Source of the DNA: Daucus carota subsp. sativus | Taxonomy: Eukaryota; Streptophyta; Magnoliopsida; Apiales; Apiaceae | Length of the DNA stretch: 64,000 bases | Direction of reading: 5' to 3' | Assembly (NCBI RefSeq): GCF_001625215.2 | Contig: NC_030384.2 | Coordinates: forward strand, 45,232,390-45,296,389 | Part shown: piece by piece, positions 1 to 11,541 of the stretch | Layout: the number at the start of each line of letters is the position of its first letter | Numbering within the stretch: position 1 is the first letter of the stretch | Notes under the pieces: model-generated | Seen by the model: only the letters and a program-made list of their open reading frames with translations | What the model was told of the DNA's origin: nothing | The model's database searches: none | Program-made: the position numbers and the translations under genes

Positions 1-114
1 AAGGGAAAAGGGGTCAAAGAAATCATGGACGTCGCAGTTAAGAAGAAAAAAGCAACGCACCCCAGGAATGTTCGGGGTAGCTATGATCGGACTAGAACAA
101 TGGCCGTTATATAG
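1..114 (+). CDS. 3' end of an unidentified gene (partial)
   Basis: The first frame of the window is open from base 1 to a TAG at 112-114 and encodes a 37-residue, strongly basic tail that includes a run of four lysines and ends in TRTMAVI. The sequence then becomes AT-rich and stop-laden, as expected of a 3' UTR. The rest of the gene lies to the left, so neither its family nor its last splice site can be judged. I do not recognise the product. The call rests only on composition and the coding-to-noncoding switch. Confidence 0.35.
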   Translation, partial: KGKGVKEIMDVAVKKKKATHPRNVRGSYDRTRTMAVI

Positions 115-806
115 CTAAGGTAGCTGCAGTAATTCTGAAAACAATGAGGTTTGAGCTTAGGTTCTTTAATAACCAGTGAGCTTAGTACTTGCATTATTCT
201 TTTACTTAGCTTGAAAATGCCAAACAAGATTGGAGTCATTAAAAAGTAATGTATGTTTATTTCTGGTATCATATACCTGTAAAGATTTTGCATAATCCTT
301 CAAGTTCAAATACACTTCAGTCTGTTTTTTGCTAGTTGGTTTTTCCCAGCCTCGCGCTAAATGAAAATGTTCTGTAGCTGAGGAGATGCATGGTATGATT
401 CTGTAAGATTTTTATTCAGATTATACAGTGTTGGCTGTTTAAAAAAGTCTCAAATGCTTCTTTCATCAGTAGATCAGATTGTGAAATATTTGGATTGTTA
501 GAGTTTTCTTTAGCTAATATTGATTGTTAAGTTCAAGGCAGATCCTCTGTTGTTTTCACTAGTAAGACTGACGAGAACAACAAATACAGGCGAATAATTC
601 AATGCAAACCAATTCTTTATAACGCTTTCTACGTCTGTCTTGACAACTTTGGTACCGAAATGTTGTTATTGTTGCGTCTCTGTATCCTTTCATGTATGAT
701 CAGAGTTTTTGATTTGGATATGATGTAGATGCAATCTCGATAATTAATTAATCAAATACACTCTCTCGTCACGTAACGCAAGTACGAAACAGAATTAACT
801 TTATTT
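115..806. other. Probable 3' UTR and intergenic DNA
   Basis: AT-rich sequence after the partial gene, with no convincing ORF on either strand. The first few hundred bases are probably the 3' UTR of the gene ending at 114. The last 17 bases (790-806) are the left target-site duplication of the SINE that follows. Confidence 0.4.
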
Positions 807-943
807 TTTTTTTGACAAATATGGCTTATAGCCTTACAAGTGAGTATCTGTTCTAAGATATTCTCGAGATGAGCCAGGGTCGAACCCAAGACCCTGGGAC
901 GACAGAGGATAAGCCCTTAACCACTGGGCTATCCAACCGTGCT
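807..943 (-). mobile_element. tRNA-derived SINE, minus orientation
   Basis: A 137-bp insert flanked by a perfect 17-bp direct repeat (790-806 and 944-960), the signature of target-primed retroposition. Read on the minus strand, its 5' part has an A-box-like TAGCCCAGTGG and a B-box-like GGTTCGACCC at tRNA-like spacing. It ends in an A-rich tail (the T run at 803-813 on the plus strand). This is an RNA polymerase III type SINE and not a functional tRNA gene, because there is no closed cloverleaf. Confidence 0.8.
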
Positions 944-960
944 CAGAATTAACTTTATTT

Positions 961-1502
961 AGGCAAAGCTGAGGCGAGCCCTTGGGTTTTCTTTTTTTAA
1001 CCTACATGCTACAACTGACAAAGATAAGTTGCGTATGGTCCAGTCGGCCTAGCAGTTGGCCCAAGAAGATAAACCAAGGAGTAATGATTTCTCCTGTAGT
1101 TTTTACATATGCTTCTTAAGATCCTGCAAAAATATTGAAACTACCGTGTGATCACTATTTATTTAATAATAATTATCAATTTTGATATCACTTAGTGTAC
1201 CGTTTAACGTACATTAATTTTATATTATATTAATTAATAATTTTTCCGCTTTAAATTGTGAGAATTTAATATTTCTTTCTAATCTTTCTTCCCGTACTAA
1301 TAAAATTAATTTTTTTGCCCAATATTAATAAATTTATTTAGCTGATTATATCAAAAGACAATTCCATGACGAGGACGTGGGACTTTTTGAGAGAGATTTC
1401 ACCGCATTGTCAAACACCTCCTCATCGGTCTCAGCTCGCAAGTCCCAACAAATGGTTCATGCAAATAGAGTAGTTCGGTCGTAATTAACTCAACTTGGTC
1501 GT
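961..1502. other. Intergenic DNA without a visible gene
   Basis: AT-rich sequence with no supported ORF. It ends in the CTTGGTCGT that forms the left target-site duplication of the large TIR element. Confidence 0.4.
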
Positions 1503-2178
1503 GGGCTCCCTTACAGAACTAACCAGTTTGAACGTAAAGTTTTCAAAACTAACCAGGTTACGTTCAGCTTTTCAAAACTAACCAGCCTAAATATAAAAAC
1601 TCGGGCGACCCAAGTTAGTTTTCTTTGACAGTAAAGGTCGCCCCTGCCAAGGACGACCTCCATTGCAACTTTTCTTGGAGTACAGGTCGCCCCTACCAAG
1701 GGCGACCCATGTAGACTCATATTAATACAACCACTCTATCCCAGGCCCAGCTTGTTTAGCATCGAGTCATCAACTTAGTTATTAGTACTCTCTCCCTTGC
1801 ATGAATAGTTATTCGAATTAGTACTCTCTCCCTTGCATGAATGTGACACTGATCCTCCTCCTATCATTTTTTTTAAGACTTTTTTAAAATAAAAATTTAA
1901 CTATCAAAATTTTGTTCAAAAAAAATAATTTAAAAATAGGTTATGATTATATTTTATAAAATATTAAAACACATGTCACCGAATAATAAACGTATAGAAT
2001 TAAATAGAAGTAACTTATTTAATAGGAAATAGGTATCTATACTTTTATTTTTGACAGGTTTCTATACTGTTGAAATATTAAAAATCCTATCATTTTAAAC
2101 TATAACATATTTTATTAAATTTGTTTATTTATGTATTTTATGAAAACATATGACCTCTTTATTTTAACCAGCTAAATC

Positions 2179-2800
2179 TAGGGTTGAGCATTCGTTTAAC
2201 CGAAACCGAAACCGAAACCGAATTTTTTTCGGTCAACCGAAACCGAAATTAGTGAAAACTAGCTACCGAAAATCGAACCGAACTTTATTCAGTTTATAAC
2301 CGAAACCGAAATTATTATTTCGGTTATTACCGAAAACCGAAATTCAAATTATACACCTTATTCTTGATATAAATGACGTAATTCAAATAGTATATCTAAG
2401 CTTATATAACTTCACTTGTCAAAAACTAAACAGTGCGTAAAGAAACGGATGTAATGCATGCATTGCTTTGTTCACTGCCGGTGATTTGGTACAAATCTGA
2501 ACAAATTAAATCCAAATTAAGCTATTGAGACTTCGCTGTTAATACAGATACCAAAGCAGCTATAAAAATAAATCACTATTTGTAAATACTTAATAATATA
2601 TATTATTAATATAATAAATTATTAAAAATTAAAATTTTGGTTAACTATTCGGTTTTTGGGTTAACCGTGGTTAAAAACCGAAAAACCGAATTTCAAAATT
2701 TTCGCTACCGAAAACCGAACCGAAATATATAATTTGGTTAACCGAACCGAAAAAATTTCGGTTATTCGGTACGATTTTTGGTTAACCATATAAAATTATT
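2179..2800. mobile_element. CCGAAAC-rich hAT-like element fragment
   Basis: It starts with TAGGGTTGAGCA, nearly the same terminus as the intact element at 61489-62430. It has CCGAAAC arrays at its left side and inverted CGGTT-rich arrays at its right side (about 2640-2790). I could not find a clean right terminus or target-site duplication, so it is probably truncated or damaged. The right boundary is approximate. Confidence 0.5.
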
Positions 2801-2927
2801 TAATGTGTTCGGAAAAAATAATTGCTTAACATATTTATTAATTATTTAGAATATATTTAATTCATAAACATATTATTGAAATATATACATATATCTGAAA
2901 TAACATTAAATATTAATATATATATAT

Positions 2928-3828
2928 TATATACTTATATATAATAAGCGTAAGGAAGATAATTTGGTCGCATGGTCCTATGTCCAAAAGCTTATCTTGG
3001 ATTGTATATTGAACAAATAAGCACTGTTAGATTAGAACAAAATTAAATTCTGTTCTATAAGGAAACTGACATCTACTTACATGTTTATAACTCCTTTTCT
3101 GAATCTAAAACAAATTCTGTGTTTCATGTGTTTTTGGTTTTTTTAATCCAAAATAAATATTTCCTACAAAATTTAATTGTAGAATCGTATAAATCGCACC
3201 GTCATAAAATTATTTTTATCCATCGGATCATAGATTGAACAAATAAACACCGTTAGATTACAACAAAAATAACATCTGTTTCATAAGACAACTGATATCT
3301 ACTTGCATGTTTATAATTCCTTTCCTGAATTCAAAACAAATTCTGTATTTCATGTGTTTATGATTTTTTTAATCCAAAATAAATATTTTCTACCAATTTT
3401 ATTTGTAGAATCATATAAATCGCACCGTCACAAAATTATTTTTATCTAATATATTTTTAAATTAATAAGCCCGATTTATGTGAGGAACGAATACAAAATT
3501 TTTTTCTTAATCCAAAACAAATTCTACCATGTTATTGCATGTTTATGATTGATCTTCTTAATTCAAAACAAATTGTGTTTATCAATTTTAATCTCGAGCC
3601 ATAAAAATTTTTTGGAAAAATATTTAAATCACATTATATAATCTAATAGGAGTTGGAGTCGTACTTAAAATAATTTAAACTTTGGTAGAAAGAATTTAAT
3701 ACTTTGGCATGATACATATAATTTTAATTTATTATTATAAAATAATTTTTTTCACACCATTTAAAATATATTTAAAAAATTTATAAATAATTTAAAAGCT
3801 CCCGTGCCTTGCACGGGCTATAAGCTAG
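2928..3828 (+). mobile_element. Non-autonomous Helitron, copy 1
   Basis: The 3' end has the diagnostic Helitron structure: a GC-rich hairpin (CCCGTGCCTTGCACGGG, about 3801-3817) followed a few bases later by CTAG at 3825-3828 and a host T. The 5' end resembles the TC...ACT-type plant Helitron start and is set by where similarity with copy 2 begins. No Rep/helicase ORF is present. It contains two diverged copies of a unit of about 230 bp (around 2990-3225 and 3226-3450). It lies inside the larger TIR element. Confidence 0.8.
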
Positions 3829-4128
3829 TATATATATAATCAAATAATGAATATTTTACGGTACCCTGCATTAAACCAGACCGATTTTAAACTAGTAATC
3901 ATCAATTAGCAAGCTAAACAAGCTGGGATAAAGTGATAATTGTATTAATGCGAGTCTGCATGGGTCGCCCTTGGTAAGGGCGACCATCAATTCCAGAAAC
4001 CAATCCACAACGGTCGCCCGACTTTTGTGTATTTAGGCTGGTTAGTTTTGAAAAGTTAAACGTAGGCCGGTTAGTTTTGAAAACTTTCCGTTCAAACTGG
4101 TTAGTTTTGCAAGGGAGCCCTTGGTCGT

Positions 4129-4719
4129 GGTAGGATGTACGTTCTCATTCCTTCTGATCCCGATCCCAATCCGATTCATACTCCGTTCAAAATCATAATT
4201 TTAATTATAAAATATAATTTTATTTTTTATTTTATTATAAACGAGTATTAATATGAACAGGAATATAAAATATTATATAGGGATATAAAAACTATTATAT
4301 ATTATAAATTATTGATTTAATTTTAATTAAGAATTATATTATAGAATATATAACTACAATACTTTTAAAAAATAAAATTTCCTAATTTTTACAGAAATCT
4401 CCGTTCTCCGGTGGGAACGGTGATTAGGGGAAAAAATCTTCTTCTAGAGATCAAGACGGATTTGGGAGCAATCTTAAATTAGGGAATCGGAGATGGAAAT
4501 ATCACTCTTCTGTCATCCACAACGACCCGATACCTATCTCTATCGGTGGGCGCTAATTACTGATTAAAAACAAAATGAACAGGAGGTTGAACATAAGTTG
4601 GGGGTGGTCCGTGGTCACGTCTCACCGACTCAGCAAACACCGATATATTATTATCATCTCCGGAAGAGTTAACTCTCATAAATGTGCAGATTTTCCCCCC
4701 TATTTCTATTTGATATACT
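4129..4719. other. Intergenic DNA, AT-rich
   Basis: No gene is supported here. The short ORF at 4557-4757 on the minus strand has no recognisable features and overlaps the start of a MITE. Confidence 0.4.
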
Positions 4720-5149
4720 AGTGTATTGGATTGAGATTTTAAAGCATTTTTTTGCATTTATAAAATCTGAGGGTATTCGATTGGATTGTTTGAAATCCAT
4801 TAAAATCTTGAAGCATTCAAAATCCGGTAGTATTTGAGATTTTAGATTATGATTTAAAATCCGATGGTATTCAATTGGGATGGTTTAAAATCCACTAAAA
4901 TTTGATGGTATTCAAATGCTGATGGATTTTTTTGCATTTCATAAAATGATGGATTTTGTGGCATTCTTCAGTGTATTTTAGGTCTTTTGAAATCCCACCA
5001 AAATCAAATGGGATTTTGAAGCATTGTGCTTAAATCCTATAAACTCTGCGTCATTTTATCAAGAACCCGCACAAAATCAAAATCACGCACAATCCATTAA
5101 AATCCATTGACTAAAAACAATTCATTAAAATCCCAATCGAAATGCACCT
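4720..5149. mobile_element. MITE with GTGTATTCGATT-type termini, copy A
   Basis: It is bounded by inverted ends (left GTGTATTGGATTGAG, right CCCAATCGAAATGCACCTC) and filled with repeated AAAATCC(A/C)-type motifs. The same sequence occurs in inverted orientation at 39822-40292, with better preserved ends. The superfamily is not resolved because no target-site duplication is clear. Confidence 0.6.
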
Positions 5150-6632
5150 CCGTAAATTATATTTGAGTTACCACTGATTTATCAATCGACTAATAATTAC
5201 TCTAAAACTGATGGAAACTTACGGAACTTGAAATTGCTTTCTATGTGTCAAGCACCATGCAACATTATTGACAATACATCTTTTCGGCCACTCCGATCAC
5301 AAAATCAAAACTGAATAATATTGCTAAGTACTGAGTAGACTTGTTTAATCAGTTAACGGCACTGGAACTGGCACTCAAAGTCTCCGCCATTGAACTAGTA
5401 GAGCGAATATATGGGATCTGGAATCTGGAACCTGGAATCTAATTTATTTACTTTTTGTATTAGCATTCCTAGCTGGAAAAATTGAGCTGTTGGCTGGCTC
5501 TATAGTGCTTTAGACGTGTTTAAGTGGTTAATGGTCTTTGTTCTGTGCACTTACTAAGCAAAAATCTCACACACAGGCCATCGACTCGACATTTTTAAAT
5601 GAATTAAATACTCGGAACTGCTTTTCAACGGATCACTTGAACACCGTCACTCTTCCTTAACCAATGTCAACCATGTTTCCCTTCATCTTGTCGGTGACAT
5701 GATATCGTGAGATCCAACATTGTCATCTTTCTCTCCTCTTAATCACATTGTCGGCTGCGTATTTTACACATATAACCGCATTTTATTATTTAAGTTTCTT
5801 ATTCAACAGAGTAATTTATGAATACAATTTTTTACAAAATTATTACTCCTAATTTTGAGTAGTATCAGCTACCACAAATTTGAAAAGTTACGTAACATAC
5901 ACACGCCAAGAATGAAATTTTTTAATTAATATAACTGCTCTAAAGAGAGAATTGATTTCAGGCGACATTCATTCTGAATTTTAAACCCCCATTTTTTTGT
6001 TGGTGAGAAAAATATGACGTAAAAAATTTTAATGACTGTTTGATTAATCTAATTTTTTAAAATAAATTCTTATCTTTTTGTTAGATAAAAAATATAAAAC
6101 ATGTTCTTAATATTTACATATAGAAGATTATAAAAATATGTATTTTAGAAAGATAAATTCTTAATTTGAAAAAGAAAACTCATCCTTTAATTTGACTATC
6201 AGATTAAATATGAGACTTTCTCAAAAAAATAAAATAAATGAGACATGACACTCAAAATTTTAAAAAACAATAATCCAAAATCCCTAACAAGAAACAACGG
6301 CCGGAAATCTTTCTTTTCTTTCCGATTAAATTTACAACACAGATATCCCACTTGTATTGAAATTACCAGCTCACCTTGTGGGGTTGGTGGTTTACCAGTA
6401 AAATTACTGTAGAAACAACACAGACACGCAGTTAACGGAGGCGCGTTATCCAGTCCACGTCATGATTGAAGAAATGGCACAAACACCAACTAAGAAAATT
6501 GTGGATTACTATTGGTTGGGGGTAAAAAGATGAGCAAATTCCAAATTCCAGATCTACCCACCCAGGCAATCAGGCAAGCAAACCAAGCGGGCCTCACCTC
6601 ACCCACTACCACCAGTCCAACACACTGGTATC
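5150..6632. other. Intergenic DNA and upstream region of the methionine synthase gene
   Basis: No ORF is supported. The last few hundred bases lead into a core promoter with a TATA box at 6633. An ACGT-core element (CCACGTCATG, near 6456-6465) is a possible bZIP site, but this is only a motif match. Confidence 0.4.
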
Positions 6633-6639
6633 TATAAAA
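6633..6639 (+). promoter_or_regulatory. TATA box of the methionine synthase gene
   Basis: TATAAAA followed about 25-30 bases later by a CT-rich leader typical of a plant transcription start region. The leader exon appears to run to 6768, followed by a 5' UTR intron at 6769-7955 (GT...TTGTTCAG), four bases before the ATG. Long leader introns are common in highly expressed plant housekeeping genes. Confidence 0.65.
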
Positions 6640-7746
6640 CCCCTCACTCTCCCTCTCTCTCAACTCGTGTCTCGCCCATTTCTCTCCTCTCTCGCTGTAC
6701 TCTATTTGTCTCTACTACTAATTTAGCAGCAGAAACATTAACCTACTACAGCTTCTTCCTCCCTACTGGTACGCCCTATCCTTGTTTCTCTACATTTATC
6801 ATGTCATAATGCTCAATTCTCCCGTTGTTTCCCCAATTAACTGAAACAGTAGAATTATTGTCACATTAATAATTCTCTAGATGTTTATGATTTAGCTTCG
6901 ATCCAGATTTCGACACTGAAAAAGTATAAAATTATTAATTAACGTGTATATACCTGTTAGATCTTAATTTTTTTAATCCTGAATCTCAATCGAGGAATTA
7001 CTGTGCATGTGTGTTTGCTGTTTACTTCTGCGTACTTATCACTGTACGTATGCATTGTGTTTGTGCTTTGATTTGCTGCAATTTAATGCCGTGATGTAGT
7101 TAAGTAGCAGTCATGTTCGAAGTTAGTTGCGGTGGATTTGGATGTTTAATTATAAATTGGAACGTTTAGATCTAATCAGAGAAAGAAGATGACATGCAGA
7201 TCCAAATAGAAAAAACAGAAAAGAAGAAAAAACAAACTTCTAGATCTGTAGCGGAGTTCTTTTGCTTTCTTTTAGATCTGATACGAGTTTAAGTTCTTCC
7301 ATAATTTCACTAAGTTTAGACAACTGACATTGTGTCTTACTTAGTTGATTCTTTCTATCTGGATTCAACAAGTAGAAGTTTAGCTATACTTAGGTATAGA
7401 ATTTATTATTTACTAGTTTGTTTTGTGAGTTGTCGGTTCATTGCTCATTATGGCGTGTTCTTGAAGTTATTTTAGTTTTTCACTATCCTGTTATAAGTGG
7501 ACCTCTGTCATAGTCAAGTTATTGTTGAAGTCTTTTGGCGGATATTGATATCAGTTGTCCTTATGTAATATTTGTCTGCTGACAAAGTTGTTTTGCATTT
7601 ATAACAATTTGAAGTTATTTTTAGTTTGTATGTTGTGTGCATGAGTTTGTATGAGAACTACCAGCTACCTAATTGAATTTCACATTTTCTTGAATTAGCA
7701 AGTACTTCTTAACAGCCAATTGCATTATATTTGAGATTCCAAGGCA

Positions 7747-7798
7747 CATTCAGTGTTAACTAACTACTGGATCATTCAGTGTTAACTAACTACTGGAT
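7747..7798. repeat. 26-bp tandem duplication in the 5' UTR intron
   Basis: The unit beginning CATTCAGTGTTAACTAAC occurs twice head to tail without mismatch. It lies about 160 bp upstream of the coding start, inside the leader intron of the methionine synthase gene. Perfect identity implies a recent slippage event. Confidence 0.8.
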
Positions 7799-7959
7799 CA
7801 TGTTGTGGTGGCAATTATGTCGGACTTTTTATAACTGAAGTGAAACATTGATTCTTTTGAAATTCAATGCCATTTGTGCATTTAAGACATGCGTATATTT
7901 TATTATGCTCCAATAGTCCAACTTATATGATATAATATTTTTCTGATTTGTTCAGAGCA

Positions 7960-10900
7960 ATGGCATCACACATTGTTGGATATCCCCGCATGGGCCCGAA
8001 GAGAGAGCTCAAATTTGCTCTTGAATCATTCTGGGATGGGAAGAGCACTGCTGAGGACTTGCAAAAGGTGGCTGCTGACCTAAGATCATCCATCTGGAAG
8101 CAGATGGCCGGTGCTGGCATTAAGTATATTCCCAGCAACACTTTCGCGTATTATGACCAGGTTCTCGATACAACTGCTATGCTCGGAGCTGTTCCTAAAA
8201 GGTACAACTGGAATGGTGGTGAGATCGGGTTTGACACTTACTTTTCTATGGCTAGGGGTAATGCCTCTGTTCCTGCTATGGAAATGACGAAGTGGTTTGA
8301 CACCAACTAGTAAGCCTTCACTTCTCTTAGAAACTTTCAACTAAAATTGGACTCTTTTGATTCTAATACTGACAAAACATTGTTATGTAATGTAGCCATT
8401 ACATAGTTCCTGAATTAGGACCTGATGTGGCTTTCTCTTATGCCTCACACAAAGCAGTGACTGAATACAAGGAGGCTAAGGCGGTAAGCTATCAATTTCT
8501 TTTTTTACTTTTGTGTTCCACATATCTCTACGTTACTAATTAATTTCATATTAACCAACATAATGAAGTGTCAAAGGCTCCAATAACTTACTTATGCAAT
8601 TCTGCTTAATTATACCAAATTTGCATGCTTGAGTGAATATGATTCTATGATTTAAATATCAGAATATTTAAGTAGTTGTGGGCATCTTATGTAAACCTAT
8701 ATATATCTGCAAGTCAAATTAATTTTATACATGTAGGAAATATAATTTAAGGGATGGGGGTAGAGATTTATTCTGTCAGATAGTGATCTTTAAGTTCTAT
8801 GCAGCTTGGCGTAGATACTGTCCCAATTCTTGTTGGCCCCGTGAGCTACTTGTTGCTATCTAAGGCTGCCAAGGGTGTTGAGAAAAACTTCAACCTTCTT
8901 TCCCTTCTAGACAAGATTCTGCCAATCTACAAGTAAGAATCTGAACTTCCCTCCATTCTTGGTTCTATCATATAGAAAGTGGTTTAGAGTTGAAAATCAA
9001 ACATCCACATTTCACAGGGAAGTAGTGGCTGAATTGAAGGCTGCAGGTGCTTCTTGGATTCAGTTTGACGAGCCCACCCTTGTAAAGGATCTTGAAGCTC
9101 ACCAATTGGAAGCATTTACTAAGGCCTATGCCGAGCTAGAATCATCTCTATCTGGCCTTGATGTCCTCATCGAGACCTACTTCGCTGATGTTCCTGCTGA
9201 TGCATTTAAAACTCTAATTTCTCTAAAGGGTGTTACAGCCTTTGGTTTCGATTTGGTTCGTGGAGAAAAGACTCTTAATTTGATCAAGAGTGAATTTCCT
9301 TCAGGCAAATACCTTTTTGCTGGTGTTGTTGACGGAAGGAACATCTGGGCTAATGACCTGGCATCGTCTCTCAAAACCCTTGAATCTCTAGAGGCAGTTG
9401 TGGGAAAAGGTATATTTTTTGATATAATGTATAGCACTAGTGATGTTTTCTATTCACCAAAAAATTATATTGGAATCCTTGTTTGCAGACAAACTTGTTG
9501 TTTCAACATCTTGCTCACTTCTCCATACTGCTGTGGACCTTGTTAATGAAACAAAGTTGGACTCAGAGATCATATCATGGCTTGCATTTGCTGCCCAAAA
9601 GGTTGTTGAAGTTGATGCCTTGGCCAAAGCACTGTGTGGTAAAAAGGATGAGGTACATGTTTCTGCTGATAACCTATCTATTGGTTTAACTTTTAGAGCT
9701 GACAGGTTCAATACGGCAATATTATCTTTTTTTCACATTCATACAAGTTGTTAATAATGCAAATATACAGTTCAGTTTTATCCATTAATTAAATGTATTA
9801 TATATTTGCAATTCTAATCTTGCTGGGTATATCATCAGGCAATTTTCTCAGCCAATGCTTCAGCTCAAGCGTCAAGGAAGTCCTCCCCAAGGGTGACTAA
9901 TGAAGCTGTTCAGAAGGCTGTAAGTAATTTTTCCTGCTTTCTTTATTACAGGCGGCTACCTTATGGGCGATTAATCTTTACTAACCTGTGAACTGTTGTT
10001 TCTCAGGCTTCCGCTCTAAAGGGTTCTGATCACCGCCGTGCTACCAACGTTAGTGCAAGACTTGATGCACAACAAAAGAAGCTTAATCTCCCAATTCTCC
10101 CAACTACTACCATTGGATCTTTCCCTCAAACTGTTGAACTCAGAAGGGTGCGCCGTGAATACAAGGCAAAGAAGTGAGTGGTTTCTGTCATCTGTTCTGT
10201 TGTATGTGCATTAGTTTCAGTATCATAAAGTTTCTGACAACTTTTTGTCTTCATATATTCAGGATTTCAGAGGAAGAATATGTTAATGCCATCACAGAGG
10301 AAATTAGCAAGGTTGTCAAAATACAAGAGGATCTTGATATTGATGTCTTGGTCCATGGAGAACCAGAGGTAAAAAAGAATTATCCAGTCACCTATGCTAG
10401 CAAATCAATATTCAAGCTTAGCAAGAAAATACATGCAGTACCGTAAGGTAGCAGGTCACATAAAGTTTGTTGATAGGTGTCTTATTATTGTTTTGTCATG
10501 TAGAGGAATGATATGGTCGAGTACTTTGGAGAGCAGTTGTCTGGTTTTGCTTTCACTGCAAATGGATGGGTTCAATCTTATGGATCTCGCTGTGTGAAAC
10601 CACCAATCATCTATGGTGATGTTAGCCGTCCCAAGCCAATGACTGTTTTCTGGTCTTCTAAAGCCCAGAGCATGACAAAGCGACCAATGAAGGGAATGCT
10701 CACCGGCCCTGTTACCATTCTCAACTGGTCCTTTGTCCGCAATGACCAACCCAGGTAATAAAGTGTAGTTGCAATCTGCGTGCAGAAGCTCTGTAGACTT
10801 TATACGAGCAATTCATCGTTATGGCAATACTGCAATATTCTGACAAATTAAAAGCTATTTTGTGTTTGTAGATCTGAGACTTGCTACCAGATCGCTTTGT

Positions 10901-11541
10901 CTATTAAGGATGAAGTGGAAGACCTTGAGAAGGCTGGTGTCACTGTCATCCAGATTGACGAGGCTGCTTTGAGAGAGGGACTGCCTCTTAGGAAATCTGA
11001 GCATGCTTTCTACTTGGACTGGGCTGTGCACTCCTTCAGAATCACCAATGTCGGGGTTCTAGATACCACCCAGGTGATCCTTAGCTACCTTTCTCTAAGT
11101 CTTGGTCACATTTATGTATTGTATAATGTTTTTTCTGGGCTTGGATCACTTACTGTTATAAATTACTGACAGATCCACACCCATATGTGCTATTCCAACT
11201 TCAACGACATTATCCACTCTATCATTGACATGGATGCTGATGTTATTACCATTGAGAACTCTCGATCTGATGAGAAGCTACTCTCTGTCTTCCGTGAGGG
11301 AGTCAAGTACGGTGCTGGTATTGGCCCCGGTGTCTATGACATCCACTCTCCTAGAATACCATCAACAGAAGAAATTGCTGACAGAATTAACAAGATGCTT
11401 GCAGTTCTTGAGACCAACATACTATGGGTCAACCCCGACTGTGGACTTAAGACTCGCAAGTATGCTGAAGTGAATCCAGCGCTCAAGGCTATGGTTGATG
11501 CTGCCAAGCTCCTCCGAACCCAGCTTGCCAGTGCCAAGTGA
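7960..11541 (+). CDS. METE: 5-methyltetrahydropteroyltriglutamate-homocysteine methyltransferase (cobalamin-independent methionine synthase)
   Basis: Transfers the methyl group of 5-methyl-tetrahydrofolate to homocysteine to make methionine, feeding the S-adenosylmethionine cycle; plants have cytosolic and plastid forms. Coding exons: 7960-8309, 8396-8483, 8805-8932, 9018-9409, 9489-9652, 9839-9919, 10007-10173, 10263-10368, 10504-10754, 10872-11073, 11173-11541. They join in frame to 765 residues, the usual plant length. The N-terminal Meth_synt_1 domain fills roughly residues 1-320 and the catalytic C-terminal domain 430-755. The zinc ligands are visible: His647 and Cys649 (HTHMC), Glu671 (TIENS) and Cys733 (NPDCGL). 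The start was chosen as the ATG giving [12 protein letters not shown], just after a leader intron. No plastid transit peptide is apparent, so the cytosolic isoform is likely. Confidence 0.97.

Larger units (their letters stand above)
1503..4120. mobile_element. Mutator-like non-autonomous TIR element with nested insertions
   Basis: Both ends carry a long terminal inverted repeat of well over 100 bp. The left end starts GGGCTCCCTT and the right end finishes AAGGGAGCCC; repeated ACTAACCAG motifs and a GGGCGACC block are mirrored inside. TTGGTCGT flanks both sides, giving an 8-bp duplication, or 9 bp (CTTGGTCGT) if the shared C is counted. Long TIRs with a possible 9-bp duplication favour Mutator-like elements; 8 bp would favour hAT. 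No transposase ORF is visible. The interior holds a CCGAAAC-rich segment and a Helitron copy. Confidence 0.75.

Noticed and set aside
870-943. tRNA gene candidate
   Set aside because: A and B boxes are present, but no complete cloverleaf can be drawn and the segment is flanked by a 17-bp target-site duplication, so it is a SINE.
2190-2350. CCGAAAC repeats as telomere-like or satellite DNA
   Set aside because: Plant telomeres are TTTAGGG; these repeats occur as arms of hAT-like elements with target-site duplications elsewhere in the window.
8959-9546. 195-codon ORF as a separate gene
   Set aside because: It is exon 4 of methionine synthase read through its flanking introns.
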